Assembly (NCBI GenBank): GCA_036873135.1
Contig: JAPTYO010000001.1
Span: 44,354,774 to 44,418,773, forward strand
Reading direction: 5' to 3'
DNA: 64,000 bases
Source: Clarkia xantiana subsp. parviflora
Lineage: Eukaryota; Streptophyta; Magnoliopsida; Myrtales; Onagraceae
Under the pieces are notes generated by a model. That model was not told where the DNA came from. It was given only the letters and a program-made list of their open reading frames with translations, and made no database searches. Of the stretch, positions 1 to 10,064 are shown piece by piece; positions within the stretch are counted from its first letter, which is position 1; each line of letters opens with the position of its first letter. A program made the position numbers and the translations under genes.

Positions 1-1368
1 ACATCTTGGAGTGGCTGTCATGTCCACCCCTCTCAAGGCGGCTATCCTGTCCGCATATTGTCCAACGATTATTGTGTTCACAGGTAATGGACTATATACA
101 GGTTCAGGAGACGTACCAAGAAGACACTCTACCTTGGGAAAAACCAAATACGGGTCGCAAGACACACTCTACCTTGGGGAAAACCAAGTAGCGGTGCAGG
201 AGGCACACTACCTTGAAAACGCCAGGTTGTGGCAACAACATGGATAGGCACGTCGCCTCGCCGACCTCTGACCGACGCCATGGAAGGTTATGTCGCCTCG
301 TCCGACCTCTGGCCTTCTCCCTACCTCGGAAACTTCAAGTAGCTGTCGCGGAGTGCACCCTACCTTGGGAAGAACCAAGTAGCAGCTGTGGAATGCACCC
401 TACTTTGGAAAACCCAAGTAGCAGTCGATACAATAGTCGCCACCTCGTGTCCGAAACGACTACGGTGCGAACACCCCGACAAGGGGGCAACTCCACACCT
501 ACGAACTTACAAGTTCACAACTACTACATAGCGAACATCCTCTATACGGGGGCAACTCTATGTCAGTACGGGCCTCGTCCCAACACTTTATACAGCCTAT
601 ATGGCACCACACGTGTTTGCGCTACCCAACACATGTTTATCATGAGATGTTCATCGACAACATATCAGGAGGCCTAACACCTCGCGACTAAGGGGCAAGT
701 GCCCCTACTTGGCCACGTCACTACATATACTCCCCCTCTGAGGGCATTCACCTCAATGATCTTGGGGGCAATACTATATCAACAAGGGTCATATCCCTCG
801 GCATATACATTGAGAGCATACTTCTGTTGTAAGATGTTCATCAACGACGCGGCGGATGCATGGCACCTCGCAAGTCCAGGAGCCTTGTGTCCGCGACACA
901 CTTTCCCTTATATAGGTACACACTTTCATGTTCATGATACATCCATTTCCACTCAAGTTAACATCCCATGGGTTTATTTTTAAGCATCCCACACTTAGAA
1001 AAATTTTAGACCAAAATTAAATTTTTCACCACCTAGGCTTATCCCGGCATGAAATTGAAGCATGAACCCGTTTAGTTGTATTCATATTGCATCCCCACGC
1101 AGGCGTATATTTTTCAAGTATACACCCATGGCGAGGATAGATTTATTATTTCCACCTCAGACGGACGCGTGCTTGGACACGTGTCCGTGCTATTCTGACG
1201 TTTGCAATTCCTCTATCTTATAAGGCAGGGGGCAGAGTCAGAGACACACATCCATGGGTAAGTAAGTATTCTGACAAAAGGTAAAATCCTGGCTTCAAAT
1301 TGCGCGTGTCATACCATCCTAAAATAGAGTCAATCAAGGGTCAGGCCATTGGTTGACTCGGGGGCATG

Positions 1369-2156
1369 TGATGGATATACGCCCAATTTGAACCCGTTGA
1401 CTCCCGGATCGTTTTATTTTGATCACCCCGTTAATGATTGCAAATTGAAACTTCAACCCGAACACCCCGCGGAAACACCAACGGTCCGGACGAGGCCGGA
1501 ATACTCGTCCGGACCAAGTTAGACTCACTTAGGTGAGGTCGGGTGGCCACACCCGACCTCCCCTAAGGGAGATCGGGTCAGCCAACCCGATCTCCCCTAG
1601 GAGAGATCGGGTCAGCCAACCCTATCTCCCCTAGGAGGGATTGGGTGGCCACACCCAACCCCTATCCTTGGGGGTCGGATTTTCCTTCCCCCCAAGGGCC
1701 CCGACACCATCTTTCGACTCCCATACTCGGTTCATTTCCGCCAACCTTCTCCGTACCCTAAGGTCTTAATTACGTATTTAAAGGATAATTAATTGTGTTT
1801 AAAGGTTAACGATGTCATTAAGTCACCTTAATGACACCGTTGCCTATAAATACAGCTCTCCCACCACTCATTTAATCATCTTGGCAAGTTGGATAATTTT
1901 GCTCTGACATCTCTCTAACTTTATCTCTCTAAAACTGTACTGACTTAGGCATCGGAGAGGGTTCATCAGGCACCACCCCCCCCCCCCCTATGTGTCTGAT
2001 ATTGCCCCTCTTGCAGGGTGAGAGGAGAAGAGAAGCTAAGGACGGAAGGACACAAGCTAGGACAACACAACCCGAGAGCACCAAACCCGCAACATCTCCA
2101 GTGAGGGACAAGGCTTAGGTCGACCGCCCGTTGACCCGAGACTTTGGAACCTAACA
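1369..2156 (+). repeat. LTR 1 of the tandem array
   Basis: It starts TGATGG, ends CTAACA, and is 788 bp long. The start was chosen by analogy with Tat-A, whose LTR also begins TGATGGG; a TG two bases upstream (1367) is the alternative. A TATA-like CTATAAATA lies near 1852. The block GGCATCGGAGAGGG near 1948-1961 and a CTTGCAGG-like motif near 2010 recur in both Tat LTRs of this window. Confidence 0.8.
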
Positions 2157-2158
2157 CT

Positions 2159-2176
2159 TGGCGCCGTCTGTGGGAA
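2159..2176 (+). other. Primer binding site of the array element
   Basis: TTGGCGCCGTCTGTGGGAA starts 2-3 bases after the LTR. The same sequence follows the 5' LTR of Tat-A (28212) and, reversed, of Tat-B (about 58000-58018). A PBS opening TGGCGCC is usual for Tat-type and related plant Ty3/gypsy elements. Confidence 0.75.
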
Positions 2177-2190
2177 ACGCTACGACAAGT

Positions 2191-2614
2191 CATGGCGTAC
2201 CACTGTTATTCTAAGATCACCACTTTACAAGATTCGGGAGAGTCACGCAAAGCGCGTACACCTCCTACACCTCCTACCAAACACGCATATGTCGATAGTC
2301 TAAGAGGAAGAGTAACACCTCTCGTCCAGAAACTAAGTGTAATAGCAGCAGACTATCATGTCCGCGTATCTCGGAGCGGCTATCATGTCCGCGCATCTCG
2401 GAGCGGCTATCATGTCCGCACATCTTGGAGCGGCTATCATGTTCGCGTATCTAGGGGAAACTATCATGTCCGCGCCTCTCGGAGTGGCCATCATGTCCAC
2501 GCGGTGATAAGCGGCTATCATGTCCGCACATCTTGGAGTGGCTGTCATGTCCACCCCTCTCAAGGCGGCTATCCTGTCCGCATATTGTCCAACGATTATT
2601 GTGTTCACAGGTAA
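2191..2614 (+). CDS. Doubtful ORF over a 27-bp minisatellite
   Basis: An open frame of about 141 codons starts at the first ATG after the primer binding site, where a gag gene would begin. Its C-terminal half is a nine-residue repeat (YHVRASRSG-like) made by the in-frame 27-bp minisatellite. There is no gag motif or zinc knuckle. Because 27 is divisible by three the frame would stay open by chance, so I doubt it encodes a protein. Confidence 0.15.
2354..2596 (+). repeat. 27-bp minisatellite, nine units
   Basis: Nine adjacent 27-bp units begin at 2354, 2381, 2408, 2435, 2462, 2489, 2516, 2543 and 2570. Each opens TATCATGTCCGC or a close variant and most close GGAGCGGC. Later units are more diverged. 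The last units also occur at the left edge of the window in the other internal copy. Confidence 0.9.
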
Positions 2615-2650
2615 TGGACTATATACAGGTTCAGGAGACGTACCAAGAAG

Positions 2651-2952
2651 ACACTCTACCTTGGGAAAAACCAAATACGGGTCGCAAGACACACTCTACC
2701 TTGGGGAAAACCAAGTAGCGGTGCAGGAGGCACACTACCTTGAAAACGCCAGGTTGTGGCAACAACATGGATAGGCACGTCGCCTCGCCGACCTCTGACC
2801 GACGCCATGGAAAGTTATGTCGCCTCGTCCGACCTCTGGCCTTCTCCCTACCTCGGAAACTTCAAGTAGCTGTCGCGGAGTGCACCCTACCTTGGGAAGA
2901 ACCAAGTAGCAGCTGTGGAATGCACCCTACTTTGGAAAACCCAAGTAGCAGT
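2651..2952 (+). repeat. Degenerate hairpin-forming repeat (copy also at 124-425)
   Basis: About six spaced units share CTACCTTGGGGAAAACCAAG or a variant, often followed by TAGC. Each can fold as a short hairpin (CTTGG paired with CCAAG around an A-rich loop). Spacing between neighbours is irregular, about 40 to 110 bases. The same series appears at 124-425 in the left copy. Confidence 0.6.
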
Positions 2953-3881
2953 CGATACAATAGTCGCCACCTCGTGTCCGAAACGACTACGGTGCGAACA
3001 CCCCGACAAGGGGGCAACTCCACACCTACGAACTTACAAGTTCACAACTACTACATAGCGAACATCCTCTATACGGGGGCAACTCTATGTCAGTACGGGC
3101 CTCGTCCCAACACTTTATACAGCCTATATGGCACCACACGTGTTTGCGCTACCCAACACATGTTTATCATGAGATGTTCATCGACAACATATCAGGAGGC
3201 CTAACACCTCGCGACTAAGGGGCAAGTGCCCCTACTTGGCCACGTCACTACATATACTCCCCCTCTGAGGGCATTCACCTCAATGATCTTGGGGGCAATA
3301 CTATATCAACAAGGGTCATATCCCTCGGCATATACATTGAGAGCATACTTCTGTTGTAAGATGTTCATCAACGACGCGGCGGATGCATGGCACCTCGCAA
3401 GTCCAGGAGCCTTGTGTCCGCGACACACTTTCCCTTATATAGGTACACACTTTCATGTTCATGATACATCCATTTCCACTCAAGTTAACATCCCATGGGT
3501 TTATTTTTAAGCATCCCACACTTAGAAAAATTTTAGACCAAAATTAAATTTTTCACCACCTAGGCTTATCCCGGCATGAAATTGAAGCATGAACCCGTTT
3601 AGTTGTATTCATATTGCATCCCCACGCAGGCGTATATTTTTCAAGTATACACCCATGGCGAGGATAGATTTATTATTTCCACCTCAGACGGACGCGTGCT
3701 TGGACACGTGTCCGTGCTATTCTGACGTTTGCAATTCCTCTATCTTATAAGGCAGGGGGCAGAGTCAGAGACACACATCCATGGGTAAGTAAGTATTCTG
3801 ACAAAAGGTAAAATCCTGGCTTCAAATTGCGCGTGTCATACCATCCTAAAATAGAGTCAATCAAGGGTCAGGCCATTGGTT

Positions 3882-3895
3882 GACTCGGGGGCATG
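3882..3895 (+). other. Polypurine-tract-like sequence before LTR 2
   Basis: GACTCGGGGGCATG lies immediately 5' of the LTR, and the same sequence precedes LTR 1 (about 1355-1368). Tat-A has GGGGGCAAA in the same place. This is where plus-strand priming would start. Confidence 0.55.
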
Positions 3896-4679
3896 TGATG
3901 GATATACGCCCAATTTGAACCCGTTGACTCCCGGATCGTTTTATTTTGATCACCCCGTTAATGATTGCAAATTGAAACTTCAACCCGAACACCCCGCGGA
4001 AACACCAACGGTCCGGACGAGGCCGGAATACTCGTCCGGACCAAGTTAGACTCACTTAGGTGAGGTCGGGTGGCCACACCCGACCTCCCCTAAGGGAGAT
4101 CGGGTCAGCCAACCCGATCTCCCCTAGGAGAGATCGGGTCAGCCAACCTTATCTCCCCTAGGAGGGATTGGGTGGCCACACCCAACCCCTACCCTTGGGG
4201 GTCGGATTTTCCTTCCCCCCAAGGGCCCCGACACCATCTTTCGACTCCCATACTCGGTTCATTTCCGCCAACCTTCTCCGTACCCTAAGGTCTTAATTAC
4301 GTATTTAAAGGATAATTAATTGTGATTAAAGGTTAACGATGTCATTAAGTCACCTTAATGACACCGTTGCCTATAAATACAGCTCTCCCACCACTCATTT
4401 GATCATCTTGGCAAGTTGGATAATTTTGCTCTGACATCTCTCTAGCTTTATCTCTCTAAAACCGTACTGACTTAGGCATCGGAGAGGGTTCATCAGGCAC
4501 CACCCCCCCCCTCTGTGTTTGGTATTGCCCCTCTTGCAGGGTGAGAGGAGAAGAGAAGCTAAGGACGGAAGGACACAAGCTAGGACAACACAACCCGAGA
4601 GCACCAAACCCGCAACATCTCCAGTGAAGGACAAGGCTTAGGTCGACCGCCCGTTGACCCGAGACTTTGGAACCTAACA
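3896..4679 (+). repeat. LTR 2 of the tandem array
   Basis: Second LTR, 784 bp, nearly identical to LTR 1. The few differences include a shorter C run near 4503-4510 and scattered substitutions. After its CTAACA end the sequence continues directly into Ty3/gypsy pol. Confidence 0.8.
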
Positions 4680-4680
4680 C

Positions 4681-6119
4681 ATGGCACCCCCGGAGTTGGA
4701 GGAGTTACGGAAGCAGCTCAAGGAGTTGTTAGATGCAGGATATATCCGGCCTTCCAAGGCCCCGTTCGGTGCGCCGGTGCTGTTCCAAAAGAAGCATGAC
4801 GGATCATTGCGGATGTGCATCGACTACCGCGTTGAACAAGTTGACGGTGAAGAACAAGTACCCGATTCCTCTTATCGCGGACTTGTTTGACCAACTTAGC
4901 GGGGCGAGATGGTTCTCAAAGCTGGACTTGCGCTCAGGATATTGGCAAGTTCGGATTGCGGAGGGAGACGAACCAAAGACGGCTTGTGTGACGCGCTACG
5001 GATCATACGAGTTCCTCGTAATGCCCTTCGGATTAACAAATGCGCCTGCTACAGTTTGTACTCTCATGAACAAAGTACTCCATCTATTTCTCGATCGCTT
5101 CGTTGTGGTTTACCTTGACGACATTGTGGTGTATAGTCGGACATTGGAGGAGCATATCGAGCACTTGCGCCAAGTGTTCGAGGCATTGCGGGAGAACACC
5201 ATTTATGTGAAGAATGAGAAGTGCGCGTTTGCACAACGTGAAGTCCCATTTCTTGGTCATATTGTTGGAGGTGGGCGAGTTCGCACGGACCCGTCCAAAG
5301 TCAAAGCAATCACGGAGTGGGAGCCACCAACAAAGGTGACGGAGGTACGATCGTTCCTTGGCTTGGCCAACTATTACCGGCGGGTCATCAAGGATACTCG
5401 AGCATTACCTTGCCACTTACGGACCCGTTGAAGAAGGACCTTAGTTGGGAGTAGACAGAGAAGTGTCAAACGGCGTTCAATCGCTTGAAGCGAGCGGTCA
5501 TGGAGGAGCCCGTTCTCGTGTTGCCGGATTACAAAAAGCCATTCGAGGTGGAGACGGACGCCTCAGACTTTTCCATTGGAGGAGTTCTCATGCAAGATGG
5601 GCATCCAATTGCCTACGTGTCCGGAAACTTAACGACATCGAAAGGCGGTACACGGTCCAGGAGAAGTACATTACGGCAGTGGTGCATTGCCTTCAAACAT
5701 GGAGGGACTATCTACTTGGATCCCGATTCGTGGTGCGGACCGACAACGTGGCTACGAGTTACTTCCAAACCCAAAAGAAGTTGTCGCCTAAGCAAGCAAG
5801 GTGGCAAGTTTTCCTAGCAGAGTTCGAATTCACGTTGGAGTATAAACCGGGGAAGACAAACTCGGTTGCGGATGCGCTAAGTAGGCGAGTGGAGTTGGCA
5901 GCCATAAGCCGACCTGAATGCACGCTTACGGGAGGATCAATGAGGGGCTTAAGCACGATGCGAGGGCCCAAGAGTTAATGGTGATGGCGACCGAGGGGAA
6001 GACACGACAGTTTTGGTGTGAAGAGGGCTTACTATACACCAAAGGACCACGACTGTACGTGCCTCAACATGACAACCTTCGGACGCGACGAGGGCGTCGC
6101 TCGATTAGGTCGGGGAGAA
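4681..6119 (+). pseudogene. Ty3/gypsy pol remnant: RT, RNase H, integrase fragment
   Basis: The RT starts at 4681 and carries the [33 protein letters not shown] and YLDDI motifs. The reading frame shifts near 4835 (after CIDYR), again near 5395, and meets an in-frame stop near 5454. RNase H follows (VETDASDFSIGGVL near 5548, then KLSPKQARWQVFLAEF near 5776 in another frame, ending in NSVADALSR near 5860). An integrase N-terminal piece (LLYTKGPRLYVPQHDNLR) ends near 6080, where the sequence jumps to a pol C-terminal tail just before the LTR. The zinc-binding and DDE parts of integrase are therefore deleted. Not functional. Confidence 0.85.
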
Positions 6120-7044
6120 TGTCACGGACTTGGAGTTTACATGATCTAAGGCTTGTCCGTGACACGTCGGGTCGTTTACAAGTCGGGAATCCATATCGAG
6201 GATTCTTGGGATGCGTGCGATTCTAGAAGATTCTAGAAGACTCCACACACTTGTAGATATCTCTTGTAATATATAGAATTATCTAGAGATAGCATTTAAT
6301 GGGTAGTTGAGACTCTTGTAATTAGGGGTGAGCTCGGGCCGGGACGGGCGGGCTTTTACCTGAGCCCGAGCCCGAGCCCGAAATTTTCGGGACTTTACTT
6401 TTTAGCCCGAGCCCGAGCCCGAAAATAAGGAAAATGGCCCGCCCGAGCCGGGACTTCGGGACTCGGGCTCGGGCTCGGGCTAGCCCGAATTTTAACAAAA
6501 AATCTGAAAAAAATAAAAAAAAAATTAAAAAAAATTAAAAAAAATAAAAAAAATTCAAACATGGAGGAAGATGGTTATATACTAACTATAGTTAGTGGGG
6601 AATATATATATAATTATATATATTTATATAGTATTAAAAAAAATTCGGGACGGGCTCTGGCTTTTCGGGATTTTGGCAGAAAAGCCCGAGCCCGAGCCCG
6701 AATTGAAAATAAAAGTCCCGCCCGCTCGGGCTCGGGTCTATTCGGGACCGGGTTTTTCGGGACGGGCTCGGGACGGGTTTTTCGGGCTTTCGGGCTTTCG
6801 GGTTTTCCTGCTCAGCCCTACTTGTAATTAATGTGGGTAGTTGGTATATGACTCCCTTGGAGCCTATATAAGGGGGAGCTCTCCTCATTTGTAAATCATC
6901 CAAGAAATCATAAGCACTTGAGTTCCAAAGTCCCCTCCATTTCATACCCTTCTCATCTTAGTTTTGCTAGGGAAAAGATGACTTAGGAGCAGAATCCTAA
7001 GGCCGCACGGGTTAGGGAGCGCTAGATAATTCAGGCCCGTGACA
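6120..7044 (+). repeat. 3' LTR of the Ty3/gypsy remnant
   Basis: It begins TGTCACGG and ends CCGTGACA, perfect 8-bp terminal inverted repeats. GTCGGGGAGAA precedes it as a polypurine tract. CTATATAAGG near 6864 is a TATA box. About 498 bp of its 925 bp is an inserted MITE (6323-6820). Confidence 0.75.
6323..6820. mobile_element. hAT-type MITE with 8-bp target duplication
   Basis: It begins TAGGGGTGAGCTCGGG and ends with the complement of TAGGGCTGAGCAGG. The 8-bp CTTGTAAT directly flanks both sides (6315-6322 and 6821-6828), the hAT target length. The interior is built of repeated GAGCCCGAGCCCG and CGGGCTTTCGGG runs around an AT-rich core. It has no transposase. Confidence 0.85.
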
Positions 7045-7169
7045 AGAACCAGAGCATTTGATTGATAGTCATTTTCAACATCAGAAACAACTGATGCAAG
7101 AATTCAAACATAAATTCACTCCCCTCTATTAGAACAAAACAATGCCCATCCTTAGACTTAAACATCAAA

Positions 7170-7205
<36 letters not shown>

Positions 7206-7860
7206 GCTAAACTGATAAAGAACAATAATCACCACAAGCTAATTGAAACTTAAATGGTAAAGTTAACCGAACTTGCACGGTGGTGCCCGACACAGCATTT
7301 GAAGAACATAAAGAAGAAACAAATCAAGCACAATATTTACATAAAAAGAATCCACATCAATCTAAATCGATCTGATATGTATGGTCATAAAAATCTAAAC
7401 TTTGTGAATACACAGAGATCGAGTGAACTGCTGGGATCAAATTCTTTATCACCACATTGCCCAATTCTTTATCTCCCATGAATTCAATAAAAAAATGATT
7501 ATTCACTACCAAAGAGATTATACTTATAAGCAATTCATGTCATGAAACACATATTACAAATTCTTATGTATTAGAAATTAATAATGTATTTGAAGGTGAT
7601 TACTCTGCCAAATAAAAAATATAATGGTTAAATGTACTTTTCACACTACATGCTTGACCGAATGTGGCTTCTTAAAATGTATATAGCATTCAGTTAAACA
7701 TGTGGTGTGAAGAATTATGTTTATAACATTTGTACCACGAGTTATTTATTTCGCTGGAAATTACTTTATATCCTCTGACTTTCACATTTTAGTTTTCAAG
7801 CATTATTTGGATAATTTCTAAACTTTTGGTCACGCATAAAGATTAATTAATAGGATTAGA
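7045..7860. other. AT-rich stretch without a gene; poly-T tract
   Basis: I see no convincing gene. A 28-base T run lies at 7171-7198. Short ORFs here have no recognisable domain or gene-like composition. Confidence 0.6.
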
Positions 7861-7861
7861 G

Positions 7862-8588
7862 GGTCTTTTGGTGCCATATGTTTAGTTTTTGCTGCAACAT
7901 GTTTTGTTTTGTAGGCTTTTGGTGCCATATATTTGCATTTTGTAGACTTTTGGTGCAACAATTGGTCAACGGTTAAGTTTGACTATTAAATAGTATTACT
8001 TTGTTCAATTTAGTCCCTAGTCTTTTTCCGGCCACCACCCAAAATATTTCGGCCTCCAAACAAGGCCGCCGAAACCCATCCAAACCCACCGGTGGCCACC
8101 TATCGGGGCCGGACGATTCAGATTAGAGTCGTCCGGCCCCGATTGGGCCACCTAGGGTTCCGATCGGAGCCACAAACCTCCGATCAGAGCTCCGTGGCTC
8201 AAGTCGAAGCCACAGAGCTCCGGATCGAAACTTTAGTCGGAGCCACAGAGCTCCGATCGGCGCTCTCGGTGGCTCAATCTGGGTCGGACGGCTCTAATTG
8301 GAGCCGTCCGACCCCGATTGGTGGTCATCGGTGCGCTTGGGTGGGTTCCAACGGCCTTGAGTGGATTCAATCAGCCTTGAGAAGTGGCCAGCGACGTTGT
8401 GTGGTGGCAGGAATATTTTGAGCGGTGGCCGAAAAAAAGATTAGGGACAAAATTAAACAAAATAAACTATGCAACGGTTAAACTTAACCGTTGACTAGCG
8501 AAAACACCAAAAGTCTACAAAATGCAAACATATAGCATCAAAATCATACAAATTAAAACGCGCGACAACAAAAACTAACAGTGACCAT
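7862..8588. mobile_element. Long-inverted-repeat palindromic element
   Basis: The two ends are near-complementary over roughly 180 bases. On the left are GTTTAGTTTTTGCTGC, CATTTTGTAGACTTTTGGTG, CAACGGTTAAGTTTGAC and TTCAATTTAGTCCCTAG; their complements run in reverse order from about 8440 to 8588. The centre (about 8030-8430) holds further inverted GC-rich repeats around TCGGGGCCGGACGA. Exact ends and a target duplication are unclear. No transposase. It resembles fold-back or Mutator-like palindromic MITEs. Confidence 0.65.
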
Positions 8589-8600
8589 TTTAGATTTTTT

Positions 8601-8831
8601 TACCATGCTTTGGGAGCACCATGCTTTTGGTTTTTTTTAATACTATGGAGGACTTAATTGTAACATAAGTAAACCTTTAAAAGTATAAAAAAATATGAAT
8701 TTTTTTAACTACACCTAAGATGTGTATCATATTATTAATAATATCAATTTCCCTATGGGGTTCACCTTTAGGGCAATAGAAAAATAAAAAAAAAATTAGT
8801 GACAAAAGCATGGTGCTCCAAGAGCATTGTA
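8601..8831. mobile_element. Short MITE with ~25-bp inverted repeats
   Basis: The left end TACCATGCTTTGGGAGCACC and the right end, read on the other strand as TACAATGCTCTTGGAGCACC, are imperfect inverted repeats that continue through CATGCTTTTG. The 231-bp interior is AT-rich and non-coding. If the terminal TA is a target duplication it would fit a Tc1/mariner-type MITE, but this is not certain. Confidence 0.55.
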
Positions 8832-9058
8832 GAAAGGTCCAAATATATGACACTAAAAGAACATTTAACCATAATTAATATAATTCTAGTGTTATTTTAT
8901 CTCATCACATGTGTAATATTCAAAATTATTGTGGAGAACTTTATATTCCGAATTCCATCAATTAATTCACATAACTCGACGGGATCTCTCTACTATTTCA
9001 AGATTTATGAACCACTTTTTATGTATTATTATATTTAGTTATTATTTGACCACATATT

Positions 9059-10064
9059 TGGGTAGCACGGTGCCAACACTTGTCTGCAGTGTTATCAGAA
9101 CCGGACCGGCAGTCCGACCGGGTTCGAACCGGGAACGGTTCCTTCGACGGTCCGGTTCGAGTAAATCCGGAGGATGTAAGCGAACCCGGTTCAGTAACCG
9201 GTTTTTTTTGGAGAACCGGCTAGTTCTGAGCGAACCGAACGTTCTCCGGTTCGTCATAACAAAGACAAAAAAAAAAAAAAAAAATCAATCGACTTTACAC
9301 TTCGACGCAATTCAGGAAACCTTACATCCAATTCTAAAAACGAAACAGAGGAAATACAAATGCGGCAAGTTCAAAAGGGCAAGTTTTCCACTGCAACCAG
9401 ATTTGCAGCAACCAGACTCAAAGCTCTCCACTGTAGCCAGACTCGCCGCTCAGCCTGACTCGCGTAACTGGCTGAAGGGGCCGGTGGGGCTGTGGAGGCG
9501 GATGCGGGTTGAGGTACCGGCCAACAGCAGCTCCGCAGCAGATCTTGGATAGCACCGCAGTAGACGAAGTTAGGCAGCACCGCAGCAGATCTCCGACATC
9601 AGATCAGGGCATCTCTCTCGGAGAAGCTTCTTCTTCATCGGAGAAGCTTAGCAGATCCGCGACAGCATCTCTCTCTCTTTCTAGCTAAGTTCACTGCGAC
9701 AGCTTTTTCTTTATCTACAGGCTTAGGGTTTGAGCCTTAAGGGAGTTCCTTTCAACTTATACAAACTTGGGCTTTCAGCCTAAATTAGCTCCTCTATTAA
9801 CACTAGCCCAGAAGAAGAAGCATCAGTCAGGTACATCTAGCAAAAAGGTGAATTTCCGGTCCGACCGGACGAACCGAAAACCGGACCCCTAACCGGTTTG
9901 AGGTCCGGTCCGGTTCTGATAACACTGCTTGTCTGTGTTTTAGCACCCCTTCAGCCAATAATTAATAGCCATGTGTATGTGTGTCAGCCCCTTTATGTCA
10001 CATGACACATTTTAGTTGTAGGGTACCAACACACTGACAGATGTTGGCACCAAGCTAACGCAAG
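9059..10064. mobile_element. Outer MITE interrupted by a hAT MITE
   Basis: TTGGGTAGCACGGTGCCAAC at the left and, on the opposite strand, TTGCGTTAGCTTGGTGCCAA at the right form an imperfect inverted repeat extending through the TCTG near each side. TATTT occurs just outside both ends as a possible target duplication. Without the insert it would be about 160 bp. Boundaries are approximate. Confidence 0.45.
9087..9927. mobile_element. hAT-type MITE with exact 8-bp target duplication
   Basis: The terminal inverted repeats start CAGTGTTATCAGAACCGG and match for about 20 bases. CTTGTCTG flanks both sides exactly (9079-9086 and 9928-9935). The 841-bp interior holds many CCGG-containing inverted repeats near both ends, a short A run near 9268 and a purine- and pyrimidine-rich centre. 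No transposase. It is nested in the element at 9059-10064. Confidence 0.85.

Larger units (their letters stand above)
1..4679 (+). mobile_element. Tandem array of a non-autonomous LTR retrotransposon (partial at left edge)
   Basis: Positions 1-1368 repeat almost base for base at 2528-3895, an offset of 2527. The order seen is internal (partial), LTR (1369-2156), internal (2157-3895), LTR (3896-4679). A primer-binding-site-like sequence follows the first LTR and a purine-rich tract precedes each LTR. I see no gag, protease, reverse transcriptase or integrase in the complete 1739-bp internal unit, so the element cannot move by itself. Two internal units sharing an LTR suggest unequal recombination between copies or LTRs. 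The right end abuts a Ty3/gypsy pol sequence, so the array is inserted in that older element. The left LTR and left target duplication lie outside the window. Confidence 0.85.
4680..7044 (+). mobile_element. Decayed Ty3/gypsy element, 3' part, probably chromovirus
   Basis: Reverse transcriptase and RNase H remnants are followed by a purine-rich tract and a 3' LTR. Gag and protease are not present: they lie beyond the inserted array or are lost. The RT sequence ([33 protein letters not shown]) is typical of plant chromoviruses, perhaps the Galadriel or Reina group; I cannot place it more exactly. Most of integrase and any chromodomain are missing. Confidence 0.8.

Noticed and set aside
2354..2596. 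Regular short repeats resembling a CRISPR array
   Set aside because: The units are adjacent with no unique spacers, diverge along the row and lie in a plant retrotransposon. It is a minisatellite.
7171..7198. Poly-T as the tail of a minus-strand retroposon
   Set aside because: No target duplication or SINE/LINE body was found next to it. It is treated as a simple repeat.
8092..8421. 109-codon ORF in the palindromic element
   Set aside because: It lies in the inverted-repeat centre and is explained by GC-rich complementary arms.
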